Source of the DNA: Dillenia suffruticosa
Taxonomy: Eukaryota > Streptophyta > Magnoliopsida > Dilleniales > Dilleniaceae
Length of the DNA: 64,000 nucleotides
Direction of reading: 5' to 3'
Assembly: GCA_033439265.1 (NCBI GenBank)
Contig: JAVTVX010000030.1
Span: 7,513,774-7,577,773, forward strand
Part shown: one piece after another, positions 1 to 11,099 of the stretch
Layout: each line of letters begins with the position of its first letter
Position numbering within the stretch: the first letter of the stretch is position 1
Position numbers and translations under genes: made by a program
The notes under the pieces: model-generated
The model's database searches: none
What the model saw: only the letters and a program-made list of their open reading frames with translations
What the model was told of the DNA's origin: nothing

Positions 1-753
1 GACGAAGTGGGAATAAACTGAAACCCCATACAAAACCCTCAAAAACCCAATCATTATTCTATCTAAAATTGAATTTAAAAATAAAAAATAAAAAACTCAA
101 ACACACGAGCAAGTACAATCTTGGAGATGTTTCTTCACATAAAGATCGCACCGAAAATGCATGCAGGCCTTGCCATAACGTTCTCCATATAGCTGATAAT
201 TTGCAGATGAAAAGAATTACTCTTGAACCTAGCTATCCTATGTGTATAAAGTTTACTGAATCATTGTTTCATGTGCTTGTTGGATGTGAATTTGCGTCAT
301 TTTGTTGGTTATCATCTGATATGCATCGTTATAATCTTAATCCCTCTATTTTATTTGTCTGGTACCCTACTTTATCTATGCATAATGATGAGGAGTTGTT
401 TGTTTTTCATGATTAGTTGGAGTATATGGAAGGCAAGGAATGATGTTGTTTGGACTTCCAAGCCTGCAAAAATTTGTCAGGTATTAACCTCTGCGGGTCA
501 AGTTTATTATCAATTAAATGCAGCTATGAAGAAGCAAACATTCATATTGATTGCCATCATCAGCAGGAGCTTAAGGGTGTGAAAACGACCTAATGGGGTT
601 AGTATAAGCTTAATATTGACACTGCTATATTTATGGAGAGAGAGAGAGAGAACGGGCTTTCACCATATTTCAAGAGATGCTTATGACTTTAAGGGATAGT
701 TTAGTGATCAGAGCTCTTCCTCCAACCCTATTATCGGGGGATTTAAATCAAGA

Positions 754-793
<40 letters not shown>

Positions 794-1350
794 CAAGAGA
801 TGATTATGGTAGTTTTGTTATTTATTTACTTATTTATTTTATTGCTGGCCTTTTAGTTGGGACTTCTTCTCCACGAAGAAGCGGAAGTGCAGAGTTTTCG
901 CGATGCCTTAAGCTGACTTAAGAAAAAAGAGTTTGTCTCATGTCAATGTAGAGATGGATTGGACTGAAGTTGTTCATGCTATCAAAGAGGTTTTAGTTTA
1001 TAACTCTTTATTCCGTGGAATCGTTGAGAATCGTAAGCATATGATTCAAAACATGCATATGTTAGGATTTGATTTGTTTTTTCATCTACGGATAATATAG
1101 CTCATACTTCAGTAAGGGTCACTTATTCCATGCTTGATTAATGCTTGGAGTGGGATGCTCAACCTCTTACTTTATTGGCTTTTTTATTTTTTATTTTTTG
1201 GTTATACAATGATTTAAATCCTAAATCTCAGAGTTGAGAAAGGGGTTGTGACCACTAAAATATCCCCTTAAAGACCCTCTTACTTTATTAGTAAATGTAT
1301 GAAACCATGATTTGCTTTAATGAAAGTTTATGTTATCTTAAAAAAAAAAG
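1..1350 (+). mobile_element. LINE 3' fragment (zf-RVT plus RNase H), copy 1
   Basis: Forward frames over 69-590 carry a pattern typical of the tail of plant L1-type LINEs: a CP/CH zinc-finger-like stretch, then ESLFHVLVGCEFASFCW, then SWSIWKARNDVVW. Further right, broken frames give RNase H-like pieces (NIDTAIF near 615, EVVHAIKE-like near 970, YNSLFRGIVENRKHMIQNMH near 1000-1060). An A-rich tail follows near 1340. Several stops and frame changes separate the pieces, so the element is dead. Homology to non-LTR elements is recognised by eye. An RVT_3-type host fragment is less likely. Confidence 0.7.
762..791. repeat. (TA)n microsatellite
   Basis: A run of alternating TA lies inside the RNase H region of the LINE fragment. 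The equivalent run in copy 2 is at about 21098-21128 and differs slightly in length. Confidence 0.95.
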
Positions 1351-1760
1351 GAAACTATTTGCTATGCAACGCCCCACAATGGAATAGACGTCAGTTTTCC
1401 TACAAGTAGAAGTTAGCAAAATAGTCGTTACTTAACGAGAACAAAGAAAGAAAGAGACATCACAGATACGGAGGGAGAAAAAAAAACGAATATGAAATAT
1501 ATAGAGGTGCACTTTTTATTAAGTGGAACAGAGGTGCACTTTTTATTAAGTGGAACAAACACGAGACGATGTCTTTTGGTAATCTGAAATTGATTATCTC
1601 ATGTGAAAGAAATTGATTGTGAGAGAAATTGATTAACAAGATGATTCAATGTGCTCTCTCTCTCTCTCTCTAGGATGTGTCTAAGAAGGGTATGATATGA
1701 AAATTCCTACTCATACAATCTAAATATATCCGATTTGAGATTTAAAATAGCAATACATAT

Positions 1761-2716
1761 TAGGCCTGTTATGATATTCGGATAGTGTCACGGGTTAGTG
1801 TCACGGGTACCCGTGACACTACCCGTTCAAAATCCGAGCTCAAACTCGGTCAACTCAAGCTCGAGCTCAGCGATTCCTCTCTCGAGCTCGAGCTCGAGCC
1901 CACATTCCTTTAGGCCCGAAGCTCGTCGAGCTACCTAGTCTTTCTCAAAACCTAATCCCTCCTTCCTCCTTCCCATTCTGATTTCCTGCACACCCGTCTC
2001 TACTCGAAGGGCGAAGGGCGAAGGGCGATAGAAGGGCAAAGGGCGATCGAAGGTCGATCGAAGGTCTGCTCTCTCATCATCGCAATCGCCTACTTCGATT
2101 CGAAGGTCTCTGCTCCTCTCACCATCGCGCGATGGTCTCCTCCTCCTCTGACCATTGTGCGATGGTCTCCTCCTCCGCTCACCATCACGATCAAAGGTCT
2201 CCTCTTCATCTTGCCAGCGCGATCGAAGGTCTCCTTGAAGGTACTCTGTCTCTCTCTGTCTCTGTCTTTGTCTCTAGGGTTAGGGTTTCATGTTTCTATC
2301 TCTCTCTGTCTCTCTAGGGTCTCAATTCTCATCAGTTTCGAAGGTCTCTCTAGGGTTTCATGTCTCTGTTTCTCTCTGCTCCTTCCGTCTCCGAATCAAA
2401 GGTAAGCTCTCTCTCTCTTTCTCTTTCTCTCTCTCTCTCTCTAGCGTTAGGTTTCATGTCTCTGTCTCTCTAGGGCCTCAATTCTCATCGGTTTGAAAGG
2501 TCTCTCTAGGGTTTCATGTCTCTATCTCTCTCTCTCTGCTCCTTTCGTCTCCGAATCGAAGGTAAGTTCTCTCTCTCTCTCTCCCTCTCTCTCGCTCTAG
2601 GGTTTTTGAGTTCTTCTGCGTTCTGCTTTCTGCTCTCCCATCAAGCTCTTGGGTATGGTTTTTCTTTCAGTTTCGGGCTCGGATTTGGGTATTGTCTCGG
2701 GCTCTGGCTCTGGCTC
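1761..2716 (+). mobile_element. Truncated hAT-like element (left part only), R1
   Basis: It begins with TAGGCCTGTTATGATA like the complete copy at 3373, follows the same CT-rich interior, then stops before the right terminal repeat at the R1/R2 junction. It therefore looks like a by-product of the tandem duplication and not a separate insertion. The interior holds repeated TAGGGTTT motifs. Confidence 0.7.
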
Positions 2717-3202
2717 GCAATTGTGATCACTAAAATATTCCCTTAAAGGCCCTCTTACTTTATTAGTAAATGTATGAAACCATGATTTGCTTTAATGAAA
2801 GTTTATGTTATCTTTAAAAAAAAGGAAACTATTTGCTATGCAGCGCCCCACAAAGGAATAGACGTCAGTTTTCCTACAAGTAGAAGTTAGCAAAATAGTC
2901 GTTACTTAACGAGAACAAAGAAAGAAAGAGACATCACATATACGGAGGGTGAAAAAAAAACTAATATGAAATATCTAGGGGTGCACTTTTTATTAAGTGG
3001 AACAGAGGTGCACTTTTTATTAAGCGGAACAAACACAAGACGATGTCTTTTGGTAATCTGTCTTAGATCGTCGGTATTTTGTGAGTCATCGTCGTCAACC
3101 ACATAATTAATAATAATTCCTATTTCCTAAAATTGATTATCTCATGTGAAAGAAATTGATTATCTCATGTGAGAGAAACTGATTAACAAGATGATTCAAT
3201 GT

Positions 3203-3203
<1 letters not shown>

Positions 3204-3268
<65 letters not shown>

Positions 3269-3281
3269 CCTCTCTCTCTCT
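3204..3281. repeat. (CT)n microsatellite
   Basis: An almost pure CT run of nearly 80 bp sits just left of the hAT-like element. The matching tract is much shorter in R1 (about 1653-1671), and in copy 2 (about 23522-23560), so it is unstable. Confidence 0.95.
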
Positions 3282-3372
3282 ATAGGATGTGTCTAACAAG
3301 GGTATGATATGAAAATTCCTACTCATACAATCTAAATATATCCGATTTGAGATTTAAAATAGCAATACATAC

Positions 3373-4025
3373 TAGGTCTGTTATAATACCCAGATAGTGT
3401 CACGGGTATCCGTAACACTACTCGGTCAAAGTCCGAGCTTGAACTTGGTCAACTCAAGCTCGAGCTCAGCGATTCCTCTCTCGAGCTCGAGCCCACATTC
3501 CTTCAGGCCTGAAGCTCGTCGAGCTACCCAGTCCCTCTCAAAACCTAATCCCTCCTTCCTCCTTCCCATTCTGATTTCCCGCACACCCGTCTCTACTCGA
3601 AGGGCGATAGAAGGGCGATAGAAGGGCGAAGGGCGATCGAAGGTCGATCGAAGGTCTGCTCTCTCACCATCGCGATCGAAGGGCGATGGAAGGTCTTCGC
3701 TCTTTCGCCATCGCAATCGCCTACTTCGATTCAAAGGTCTCTGCTCCTCTCACCATCACGCGATGATCTCCTCCTCTGACCATCGCGCGATGGTCTCCTC
3801 CTCAACTCACTATTGTGATCAAAGGTCTCCTCTTCATTTCGCCAGCGCGATCGAAGGTCTCCTCGAAGGTACTCTGTCTCTCTCTATCTTTGTCACTCTC
3901 TCTAGGGTTAGGGTTTCATGTCTCTCTCTCTATCTCTCTAGGGTCTCAACTCTCATCGGTTTCGAAGGTCTCTCTAGGGTTTCATGTCTCTGTTTCTCTC
4001 TGCTCCTTCCGTCTCCGAATCAAAG

Positions 4026-4063
<38 letters not shown>

Positions 4064-4502
4064 GCGTTAGGTTTCATGTCTCTGTCTCTCTAGGGTCTCA
4101 ATTCTCATCGGCTTCGAAGGTCTCTCTAGGGTTTCATGTCTCTATCTCTCTCTCTCTACCCCTTCCGTCTCCGAATCGAAGGTAAGTTCTCTCTCTCTCT
4201 CTCCCTCTCTCTCGCTCTAGGATTTTTGAGTTCTTTTGCGTTCTGCCTTCTGCTCTCCCATCAAGCTCTTGGGTATGGTTTTTCTCTCGGTTTCGGGCTC
4301 GGATTTGGGTATTGTCTCGGGCTCTGGCTCGGGCTCACGACACTCGAGCTGGAGCTCCTCAATGACATTTCGAGTCGAACTCGAGCTCTAGAGTGACAGG
4401 CTCGATGAGTTCGAGCTCGAGATCGAGCTCACCTACCGTAAACTCGAGCTGAGCTCAGGTATTATGATACCCGAGCTCGACTCGGGTGTCATAACAGGCC
4501 TA
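3373..4502. mobile_element. Non-autonomous hAT-like element with 8-bp TSD
   Basis: The element starts TAGGTCTGTTATAATACCC and ends with the inverse, GGGTGTCATAACAGGCCTA. It is flanked by identical 8-bp direct repeats ATACATAC at 3365-3372 and 4503-4510. An 8-bp duplication and a TAG-starting terminal inverted repeat are hallmarks of the hAT superfamily. The 1.13-kb interior has no transposase; its open frames are only CT-repeat translations. It contains an internal repeat of about 180 bp carrying TCTCTAGGGTTTCATG and GTCTCCGAATC. The GAGCTC/CTCGAG-rich ends could form hairpins. The interior resembles 5'-leader DNA of plant genes (CT runs and TAGGGTTT telo-boxes), so a captured leader is possible but unproven. 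Confidence 0.75.
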
Positions 4503-4529
4503 ATACATACACACTATAGGCTCGTGCAT

Positions 4530-4728
4530 CACAAACACTTGTTGACGTAGGTGAAAAGGACACCTTCGTCCCTTAATCATATCGAGAGTTTCACTCCCAC
4601 TGGATACAGAAAAAACAATGTTGGGAGACATTCCCCTCAAATAAGCCCCGACAGTCAAATCGGTCCGAATTAGTCAAGGCAAAATCTCAGATACCAGACG
4701 ATGGTCTAACCATAGAGACCGAAAAAAA
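4530..4728 (+). mobile_element. tRNA-derived SINE, copy 1
   Basis: A 199-bp insertion is flanked by perfect 14-bp direct repeats ATAGGCTCGTGCAT (4516-4529 and 4729-4742) and ends in an A run, as retroposed SINEs do. Near its 5' end are a box-A-like stretch (TTGACGTAGGTGAAAAGG, about 4542-4559), then CACCTTCGTCCCTTAA. A box-B-like stretch (GAGAGTTTCACTCCCACTGG, about 4581-4600) follows. Together these give a tRNA-like pol III promoter layout. The same insertion is in copy 2, so it predates the large duplication. Confidence 0.75.
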
Positions 4729-4742
4729 ATAGGCTCGTGCAT

Positions 4743-5376
4743 GCAGTGAGATGCACAAGTAGTGTCAAGGTATGAGACATCATAGACAAATTTGTTATAT
4801 AATTTTAGAAGATAGTACCAACCGTTTCAAATTTAACAGAAGAAGACGAAGAAAAATATGAAAGCATCAATTGGAAATCATCAATAACAAATACCAAGTG
4901 AGTCAATTATTGATAAAAGACAAAATCAAGAAACTGAGAGATCTTTATGGTCAAAATAGACCTTTGATGGCTCCCCACACAACAAAGAAATTTGGGACCG
5001 TGCAGAGCTTGGAATAAGCCTTTCACTTGCACCACATAAATCAGCTCTCAACCATTCAAACTGCAATAGTGCACAGCGCAGTTTGATTCATGGCTAGAAT
5101 AAAAAGCCCCGAAGGCCACAAATAATAAACAACAAACAAATAAATGAATAAAAATACAAAAAGAAGCACAAATTGAGACATATTGGCTCAAATCTGGCCA
5201 AATAGTCACGTATAAGAAAAAGCTTTAATTATATATGCATCAGATGTGGCTACCACTGAACCGCTATTAATTTCATTTGACAAAAAGGAAAAATGGAATC
5301 CACACATAAATGCATTGTTAATGGAACACCAAGAGTACTTATGCCAGGACAGATTAAAAGGAGAAGCATCAAAAAA
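4743..5376. other. Intergenic DNA downstream of the glycine-rich protein gene
   Basis: I see no coding frame here. The stretch is moderately AT-rich and would include the 3' UTR of the minus-strand gene that ends at 5377. It is the same in copy 2 apart from scattered substitutions. Confidence 0.6.
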
Positions 5377-6324
5377 TTACTTCCACTTCTTGAAGAACTT
5401 ATTCTTTCCGAACTTGCCATGGTGCTTACCAAACAAGCCATGCTTGCCAAATTTACCATGCTTGAACTTGCCATGCTTGCCAAATTTACCATGCTTGAAC
5501 TTGCCATGGTGGTAACCGTGACCAAGATAATGGGCACCATGGGACATGTGGTGAGCCCCATAAGCAGCCGCAGCAGCAGCCGCACCTCCGGCAATCATTG
5601 CGCCAATGCCTCCTATAATTTTGAAACACTAGGTCAATGAAGATTTCGTAGATATGTTGAAAGAGACATAACAGATATTAAATTACTGCAGTTGGCCTAC
5701 AAAGGATTCATAAGGATTCAAACACATTATACGACTCCAATGTGCATGTGTGTGTGTGCTGAACTCTCTCTCTCTCTCTCTCTCATACACACAAAAAGAA
5801 CTTCTGTAAATCTTCTAAATGTCCACTATCCCCCACTATCAGTGGAGATCCTGCCCAATGCACGTCTCATAACATAATGAACTAATTACTGGGGGCCATA
5901 CAAACACAAGCCTTTTGAAGGCCAGCAAATCTCAAAAACGACGAGCACATCAACATTTCATGAGGAACAAGCCATGTACAATGTGCCCCATCCTAGTAGA
6001 AAGATCCTAGTCATTGAACATACCATGAGGTGCATGTGAAGCAGATGGACGAGGATATCCAGCTGGGGGATATCCAGCCTGAGGATATCCACTAGGTGGA
6101 TATCCACTAGGTGGATATCCAACTGGGGGAGGATATGGTGCTGAAGGGTGTCCCCCTGGTGGAGGATAACCAGCAGGAGGGTATCCACCTGGGTAACCTG
6201 CTGGTGGGTATCCCTGTGGAGGATAACCCTGAGGAGGGTATGCCCCATGTTGTGGTGGATACCCATATCCACCGAGATGAGAAAATAATCCTTTATCATC
6301 ATGATTGTCCTTTCCGCCTCCCAT
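5377..6324 (-). CDS. Glycine-rich protein A3-like (GYPPQ-repeat) protein, copy 1
   Basis: Two coding exons, 6324-6024 and 5612-5377, are joined by a GT-AG intron (donor CATG|GTATGT, acceptor TTATAG|GAGGC). They give a 178-residue protein. The start [15 protein letters not shown] is followed by a proline/glycine/tyrosine-rich region of GYPP-type units (about residues 20-95). Next comes an alanine run with the family signature [12 protein letters not shown], then histidine/lysine-rich [15 protein letters not shown] repeats ending FFKKWK. This order is characteristic of the plant glycine-rich protein A3/XYPPX family, small proteins of unclear biochemical role, some stress- or development-regulated. 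The intron position fits the family, where the alanine block follows the GYPP block. Copy 1 has one more GYPPS unit than copy 2. The reading frame is open throughout, so the gene looks functional. Confidence 0.88.
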
Positions 6325-7990
6325 CTTGCTTCAAATCTGAATATGAAGCCACAAATAAAGCAAACAAGCAGTTGTAAGGGCAAACTCATTAAACTTTCTA
6401 CTTGTAAAATTAAAACAAAAGACAAAGAGCAATTGCGAAGGTAAAGACAAACATACGTGATAATTTAAGATCCAAATATGATACAATCGGCTATCCACTT
6501 GCATTCCTCACCCTCTCCCTTGGTCATGGTAAAGAGGAGATCAACATTTTTCAGGTGACAAATTATTATTAGAATATATATTATATATCAAAATCAAATT
6601 AATTATTGAATTTGATTTTGAGAATATTTAACCTAAATTATTTCTATATTTCCATATTTATCATAATGAGTTTCTCTTCCAATAATACATAATACATAAT
6701 ATTTAACTTAAATTATTTCTATATTTCCATATTATTATGTATTATAAATAAAATTTTAAATCCAATATTTAGATTCTCTTCCAAATGATTTTCATCATAC
6801 CAAATTGAAAACACCCTAAAATTTTAAATCCTCTATTCAGTTTTTTTCCCCTCCAAAATCAAGTAGTTTTCATTATACCACATTGAGTTTGAAATGAGAT
6901 GTTAAAATATATGATGTATTAAATTAAATCAATTATTGATTTGATTTTGACAATATTTGATTTTATTTATATTAATATTTTCATATTTGTAATAATGGAT
7001 TTTCTATAAAAATTTAAGTTATTGTAATAGATTAATGGAAACAATTGGATCAATGGAACATTAGTGTTCACATTATTATATTGCTCTTTGAAAGAATGAA
7101 GTATTAAGGTTTTATATAAATGTTGTTATATTGCTTCCACGTTCCTATTCTCTAACAATTATATATCCTAAAGATAACCTAACAATTATATATCCCAAAG
7201 ATAACCAGATTGCAGAATGGATTAAAATCTAATACACTTTCTTCCCTCTATCATACTCGCAAAAATGATACCGATAGCCTAAACATACAAGCCCGGCACA
7301 CGTATGGCAAATAACCCTCTTCAACTACGAAGAAAATTTAAGATTTTCCTCCAAATTGCAGCATAAAATATAAATTTGAATCCTACAGGATCTGGATCAA
7401 GGTCTATTGAAAACAGAATATCTCAACCTCGCTAGAGTAAAGACAAACATCAAACAAATTCACAAGATACCAAAACCAATACCCACATAGAAACTATCAT
7501 GTGGGGGTTTCATCAAAAGCAAAATCATATGCAAATTCGCTTAAGAACAAATATTTAATCAAATAATTAATAAAGAGCAGGGATATCGTACAAAGGAAAA
7601 GCAGAAACCCCCAGATTCCAAGCAAGGCTTCCGATGTGCAATTTTTTCAGGAAAATCCAGGTGAAACTTTAGTGGAACTCAAACAGATCAAAAACCCCAT
7701 GTCCAGAAAGAAACAACGCAAGATTGAAAGGAGAAAACAAGAGGAAAGAAATTTAAAAGAGAAAACTAAAATCGTTCCATGAATCCTTAAGAAGCAATAC
7801 AACAATTAAAAAAAATATATCAGGCACAAATTGATGGAAAGCAACCAAGACAAATGAAAATGAAAAACAATAGACGAAAGGGATTTTTCAAGTGAAACGA
7901 GCATACCTCAATCGCCGATTTGATAGTTGGCTCGCTTTTTTTGATTTTGGAGAGGAGAGATAAATGATTAAATCTTTGGGGCGGCGTTGT
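6325..7990 (-). other. 5' leader of the copy-1 gene with a 1.57-kb 5'-UTR intron
   Basis: On the minus strand a good donor (GATTGAG|GTATGCTCG, exon end 7907) and an acceptor (ATTCAG|ATTTGAAGCAAG just before the ATG, exon start 6336) define a 5'-UTR intron at 6337-7906. Both sites are conserved in copy 2. The intron is AT-rich with no coding frame. Position 7323-7327 (AACTA) is the empty counterpart of the LTR insertion site in copy 2. That the leader is spliced this way is inferred from the splice motifs and the lack of coding sequence. Confidence 0.6.
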
Positions 7991-8100
7991 GCACCGTTAT
8001 ATCGGGACCCGGTCAGGTGTTGCGCGTGTATTGCTTTTTGTTGACGCGTGTGTTAACACGTTCTGCCCGTCTCGACTCGCTCATGGCGCCCCCCCACCGC
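7960..8100 (-). promoter_or_regulatory. Probable core promoter, glycine-rich protein gene copy 1
   Basis: Reading the minus strand, a TATA-like GATATAACGG lies near 8002, upstream of the proposed leader exon. ACGCGTC and AACACGTT/GTTAACAC motifs sit further up, near 8040-8065. The segment is more GC-rich than its surroundings. No transcript evidence is available, so the start site is approximate. Confidence 0.35.
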
Positions 8101-9850
8101 ACGTAAGAGTGAGTCTTTCTTCTTTCAATTCTGGATAAGAACAGAACCCGATGCCTTAATCCTTAACCATTAAGCGTGTCAATAAATTATCCAAAAAATC
8201 AAATAAATAAATCGTAGTTAAGGCAGGATCGAATCTTAAAAGATCGTTCTAATTTTGATTATAAATGGCCGGTTTTAGTTTTAATTTAAAATGGTTTTAA
8301 TTTTGATTTTGGTTTTAAATAATTTTGATTCAGATTATAGAATCAAAATTAAAAATAAAATAATAAAAAATATATATTAATCTTTTTTGTTAAAAATATA
8401 AAAAATATGACTAATTAATAATAAAATAAATTTAATTAAACTCGTTAACACAACATTTTAATCCCCATTTTACTATGTCCATGAAAGTGAATTTATCCAT
8501 ACATAATAATTTTCATAATAAATATTTATTATCTCATTAAATTTGTAAACTAACTTATTTAAATTAATTTTGCTAATATAAAATTTATATGTGTTTTTAT
8601 AACTGAATTTTAATAATTATACTATATTTAACATTAATTAAAATAAAAAATAATAACTGTTTTGAATATTTTCAATTCTTAATATAACTTATTTTATGAT
8701 CAACAAATTAAAGAATATACAAATTTCAATTAAAATCATCTATTCAAATTGAAAATCAGTTATTCAAAATGTTAATTTCTAGTTTAAAAAAAATGAGAAA
8801 GCGAAATCGAATTTTTAGACACAAATTTGATTTCGACTTTCAAATCGTAATCTAGTTAATGATTCACTGTTAACTATCATTTGATCTAAATCGTGACTGC
8901 ATATAAAATGGGTATTATACTTCAAAAATAATCATATCTAAATTTATTTTGAGCGATTTAAGATGAAAATTAAGAAATGTTTGGATCAATTAGCAAGATT
9001 TTTAATAAAATATACACTTTATCATATTTAAAATTTATTTATGGATAAATGCAATTACCACCTTTGCCCTTTATAGTTTGTGTTTTCAACCACACATTTA
9101 TGACTATTTTCAATTCTGATCTCACGTCATCGGGACACAAGGAAAGGGCTTAAATACTCTAAAACAGCTTCAAATCCGGGCAAAGCATGAACACCCTACT
9201 TTTGACTTGTGGTGTCCATAATTAGTCTCAACTCAAATCTTCTTCTCCTATGAAAATTTAATTCTGATAAGAAAAATTGAGGTATATTATTACCATGATA
9301 AGGAAAATTGTGATGCTAAATGTGCCAAAATTGTAATTTAATTTTAAGATTAAATATTTAATTAATTTTTTTTACAATTATTGTTGAATTTTTTATAAAA
9401 AATAAAATTTAATAATAGAACACATTGATGTCACACTAGAAACAATTTTTTTAATACATAATATTTAAATCAACGTCACCTATGTTTAATAGTAGAATAC
9501 TAAGTTTTTTTTAAAAAAAAAATCTCAAATTTAATTCTTAAAAATGAAAAGATAGATATCGAAAAAGATAACCCATAAATTGAACTTTATAATTATTAGA
9601 ATCGAATTAATAATACCGATGATTAAATAAAAATAAAAATACCTAATGTTTAAAACTAATATTCTCGACAACAATTTAATGGAATTCTATAGGAACACCC
9701 GCCTTCCATCCCTCATCCTATGTACAATTAAACATATAACTTCAATTTTTAAAGTAACGAACCAAAAGAATCAACTTTCTCCAAATGCCACATGCAGTGG
9801 AGGAAGGGGTGTGCGAAGCAACTGCCCACTTCGTATATATATTTTTTTAA
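8101..9850. other. AT-rich upstream/intergenic DNA, end of copy 1
   Basis: I see no gene here. The sequence is strongly AT-rich with many short A and T runs. The 66 bases at 8201-8266 are missing from copy 2 (junction near 37389), a size difference about 200-300 bp upstream of the likely transcription start. The end of the stretch is the right edge of the large duplication. Confidence 0.6.
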
Positions 9851-9943
9851 TAATTGTGTACCAAGTTGAATTTTTGGAACATCCAAAAGTTCGATAATTT
9901 TCTTATTCAAAAGTTCAATAGTTTTGTGGAAAATTTAAGTGAT

Positions 9944-10260
9944 TGGTACTTTGAGATTTTTCTCTGATCCTTTCTTCAGTGTTTTTATTTATTTATTTTT
10001 TCCTTCACCTCTTCCTCTTTTTGGGCAGGCATTGAATTTGTGTATATAGCTGTCTTTTTTGAGCCATACTGGTTTTGCTGTCATCTGTAGTGTTCCTATG
10101 TGTGGTACTTTGAGATTTTTCTTTGATCCTTTCTTCAGTGTTTTTATTTTTTATTTTTCCCTCACCTCTTCCTTTTTTTGGGCGGGGCATTGAATTTGTG
10201 TATATAGCTGTCTTTTTTGAGCCATACTGGTTTTGCTGTCATCTATAGTGTTCCTATGTG
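9944..10260 (+). repeat. 158-bp tandem repeat, two units
   Basis: TGGTACTTTGAGATTTTTCT at 9944 recurs at 10102 with a 158-base period. The two units match through GCATTGAATTTGTGTATATA and TTTTGCTGTCATCT to the common end TTCCTATGTG. No coding potential is evident. Confidence 0.85.
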
Positions 10261-11099
10261 ATAAGTTACTTAGGAGATGTAATCTGAGCTAAGCTTTTTC
10301 AATTTGCTAGTTTTGAGAGATGACTTGGGGTTCTACAAAAATTACGGAGGAAATTATAGGCATGGAAGTGAAAAAAGGATGGAGATTTAATAGAATACGA
10401 TCCACCTTTCAAATAATCTTACTTAAGATGGAAAAACTTGAACCAGCCACCCTTTTACCTCCTCAAGTATATCATGCACATCTTTGTGACAAGTTTCCTA
10501 ACTAAATTCAATTGCAGCATTTTGATTATGATTTAATTATGCACTATTGCTAGTAGGATGTGGGCATTCTCAAGTAGTCTTCTATGTTGCCTTTTGGACC
10601 TCAAAGGAATGCATTTGCCTCCACTGTGCTCCCTTTGCAAATTGTAGTCCCCAAGGAACTAAAATGATAATCCAGTAAAAATGTCATTTTTAAGCAAAAT
10701 ATTAGGGCTTTGGTGATTATGTCAACATTCATGGTTCTCCATGAGGCCATCAGATTACAGTGATCTACATTTGAATATGGGCAAAAGTGTTCATGTTTCC
10801 TTCTCCAGCTAAGTTATGCCAATCCTCCTACAAAACCTGCAGCTAAGCTATCTCCCCCCCCCCGCAAAAAAAAATGAAGAAAGAAGGAACAAGAACTTTA
10901 GTATCTTTTCCCTTAATTAAACTAAGGTGAACTTATACTTCAAGAATTCCTTTGTGTAACAAGTTGCATTTTCACCTAATACACACCTGAGTTATGACAA
11001 TGTGAATTCTTTGGTATCAATATCATGATGTCCACATCTTGAGCTTGCAAAGATTTTATGTTGTAATTTGGATGCTTTTTTCTGTTTCTTCTTCATTAG
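10261..11099. other. Unassigned stretch
   Basis: There is no recognisable gene. A 61-codon forward frame at 10320-10505 shows no family resemblance I can name. The DNA may belong to the body of the decayed CACTA element starting at 11100, because a polypyrimidine tract and TTAG precede that coding piece like an intron end. Confidence 0.4.

Larger units (their letters stand above)
1247..4335 (+). repeat. 1.5-kb imperfect tandem duplication (R1 1247-2720, R2 2721-4335)
   Basis: GTGACCACTAAAATATCCCC at 1248 recurs as GTGATCACTAAAATATTCCC at 2722. The two units then run in parallel through a CT-rich tract and a GAGCTC/CTCGAG-rich tract. R2 is longer because its CT run is expanded (3204-3281) and because it has about 75 bp near 3060-3130 that R1 lacks. 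R1 stops short of the right end of the hAT-like element carried by R2. The likely reading is that R2 is the original and R1 is a partial tandem copy. Copy 2 of the large duplication has the same arrangement, so the tandem event is older. Confidence 0.9.
1..9850 (+). repeat. Segmental duplication, copy 1 (uninterrupted)
   Basis: This segment matches 20339-38960 almost base for base once an LTR retrotransposon in the second copy is ignored. Single-base differences run at roughly 1-2 per 100 bases by eye. There are also microsatellite length changes and a 66-bp indel at 8201-8266. The right edge lies in an AT run near 9835-9850, where the two copies stop matching. The left edge cannot be placed, because homology already exists at base 1. 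The unit contains a LINE fragment, a hAT-like element, a SINE and a complete glycine-rich protein gene, so the duplication carried a working host gene. Confidence 0.95.

Noticed and set aside
2132-2746. SLSLSLS-rich frames over CT repeats (also 3763-4396, 22440-22918 and 24022-24346)
   Set aside because: These are translations of CT microsatellites inside a non-autonomous transposon.
4530-4600. A functional tRNA gene
   Set aside because: Box-like stretches exist but no cloverleaf or anticodon arm could be formed; the TSD and A tail show a SINE.
5246-5640. Plus-strand frames and other minus-strand frames over the glycine-rich gene (also at 6111-6425, 25508-25898 and 26352-26666)
   Set aside because: They are shadows of the repetitive coding exons. 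Only the GYPP and HGKF frames match a known family and obey the splice sites.
9646-9897. An 83-codon plus-strand frame
   Set aside because: It is not kept in duplication copy 2, has no domain and lies in AT-rich DNA.
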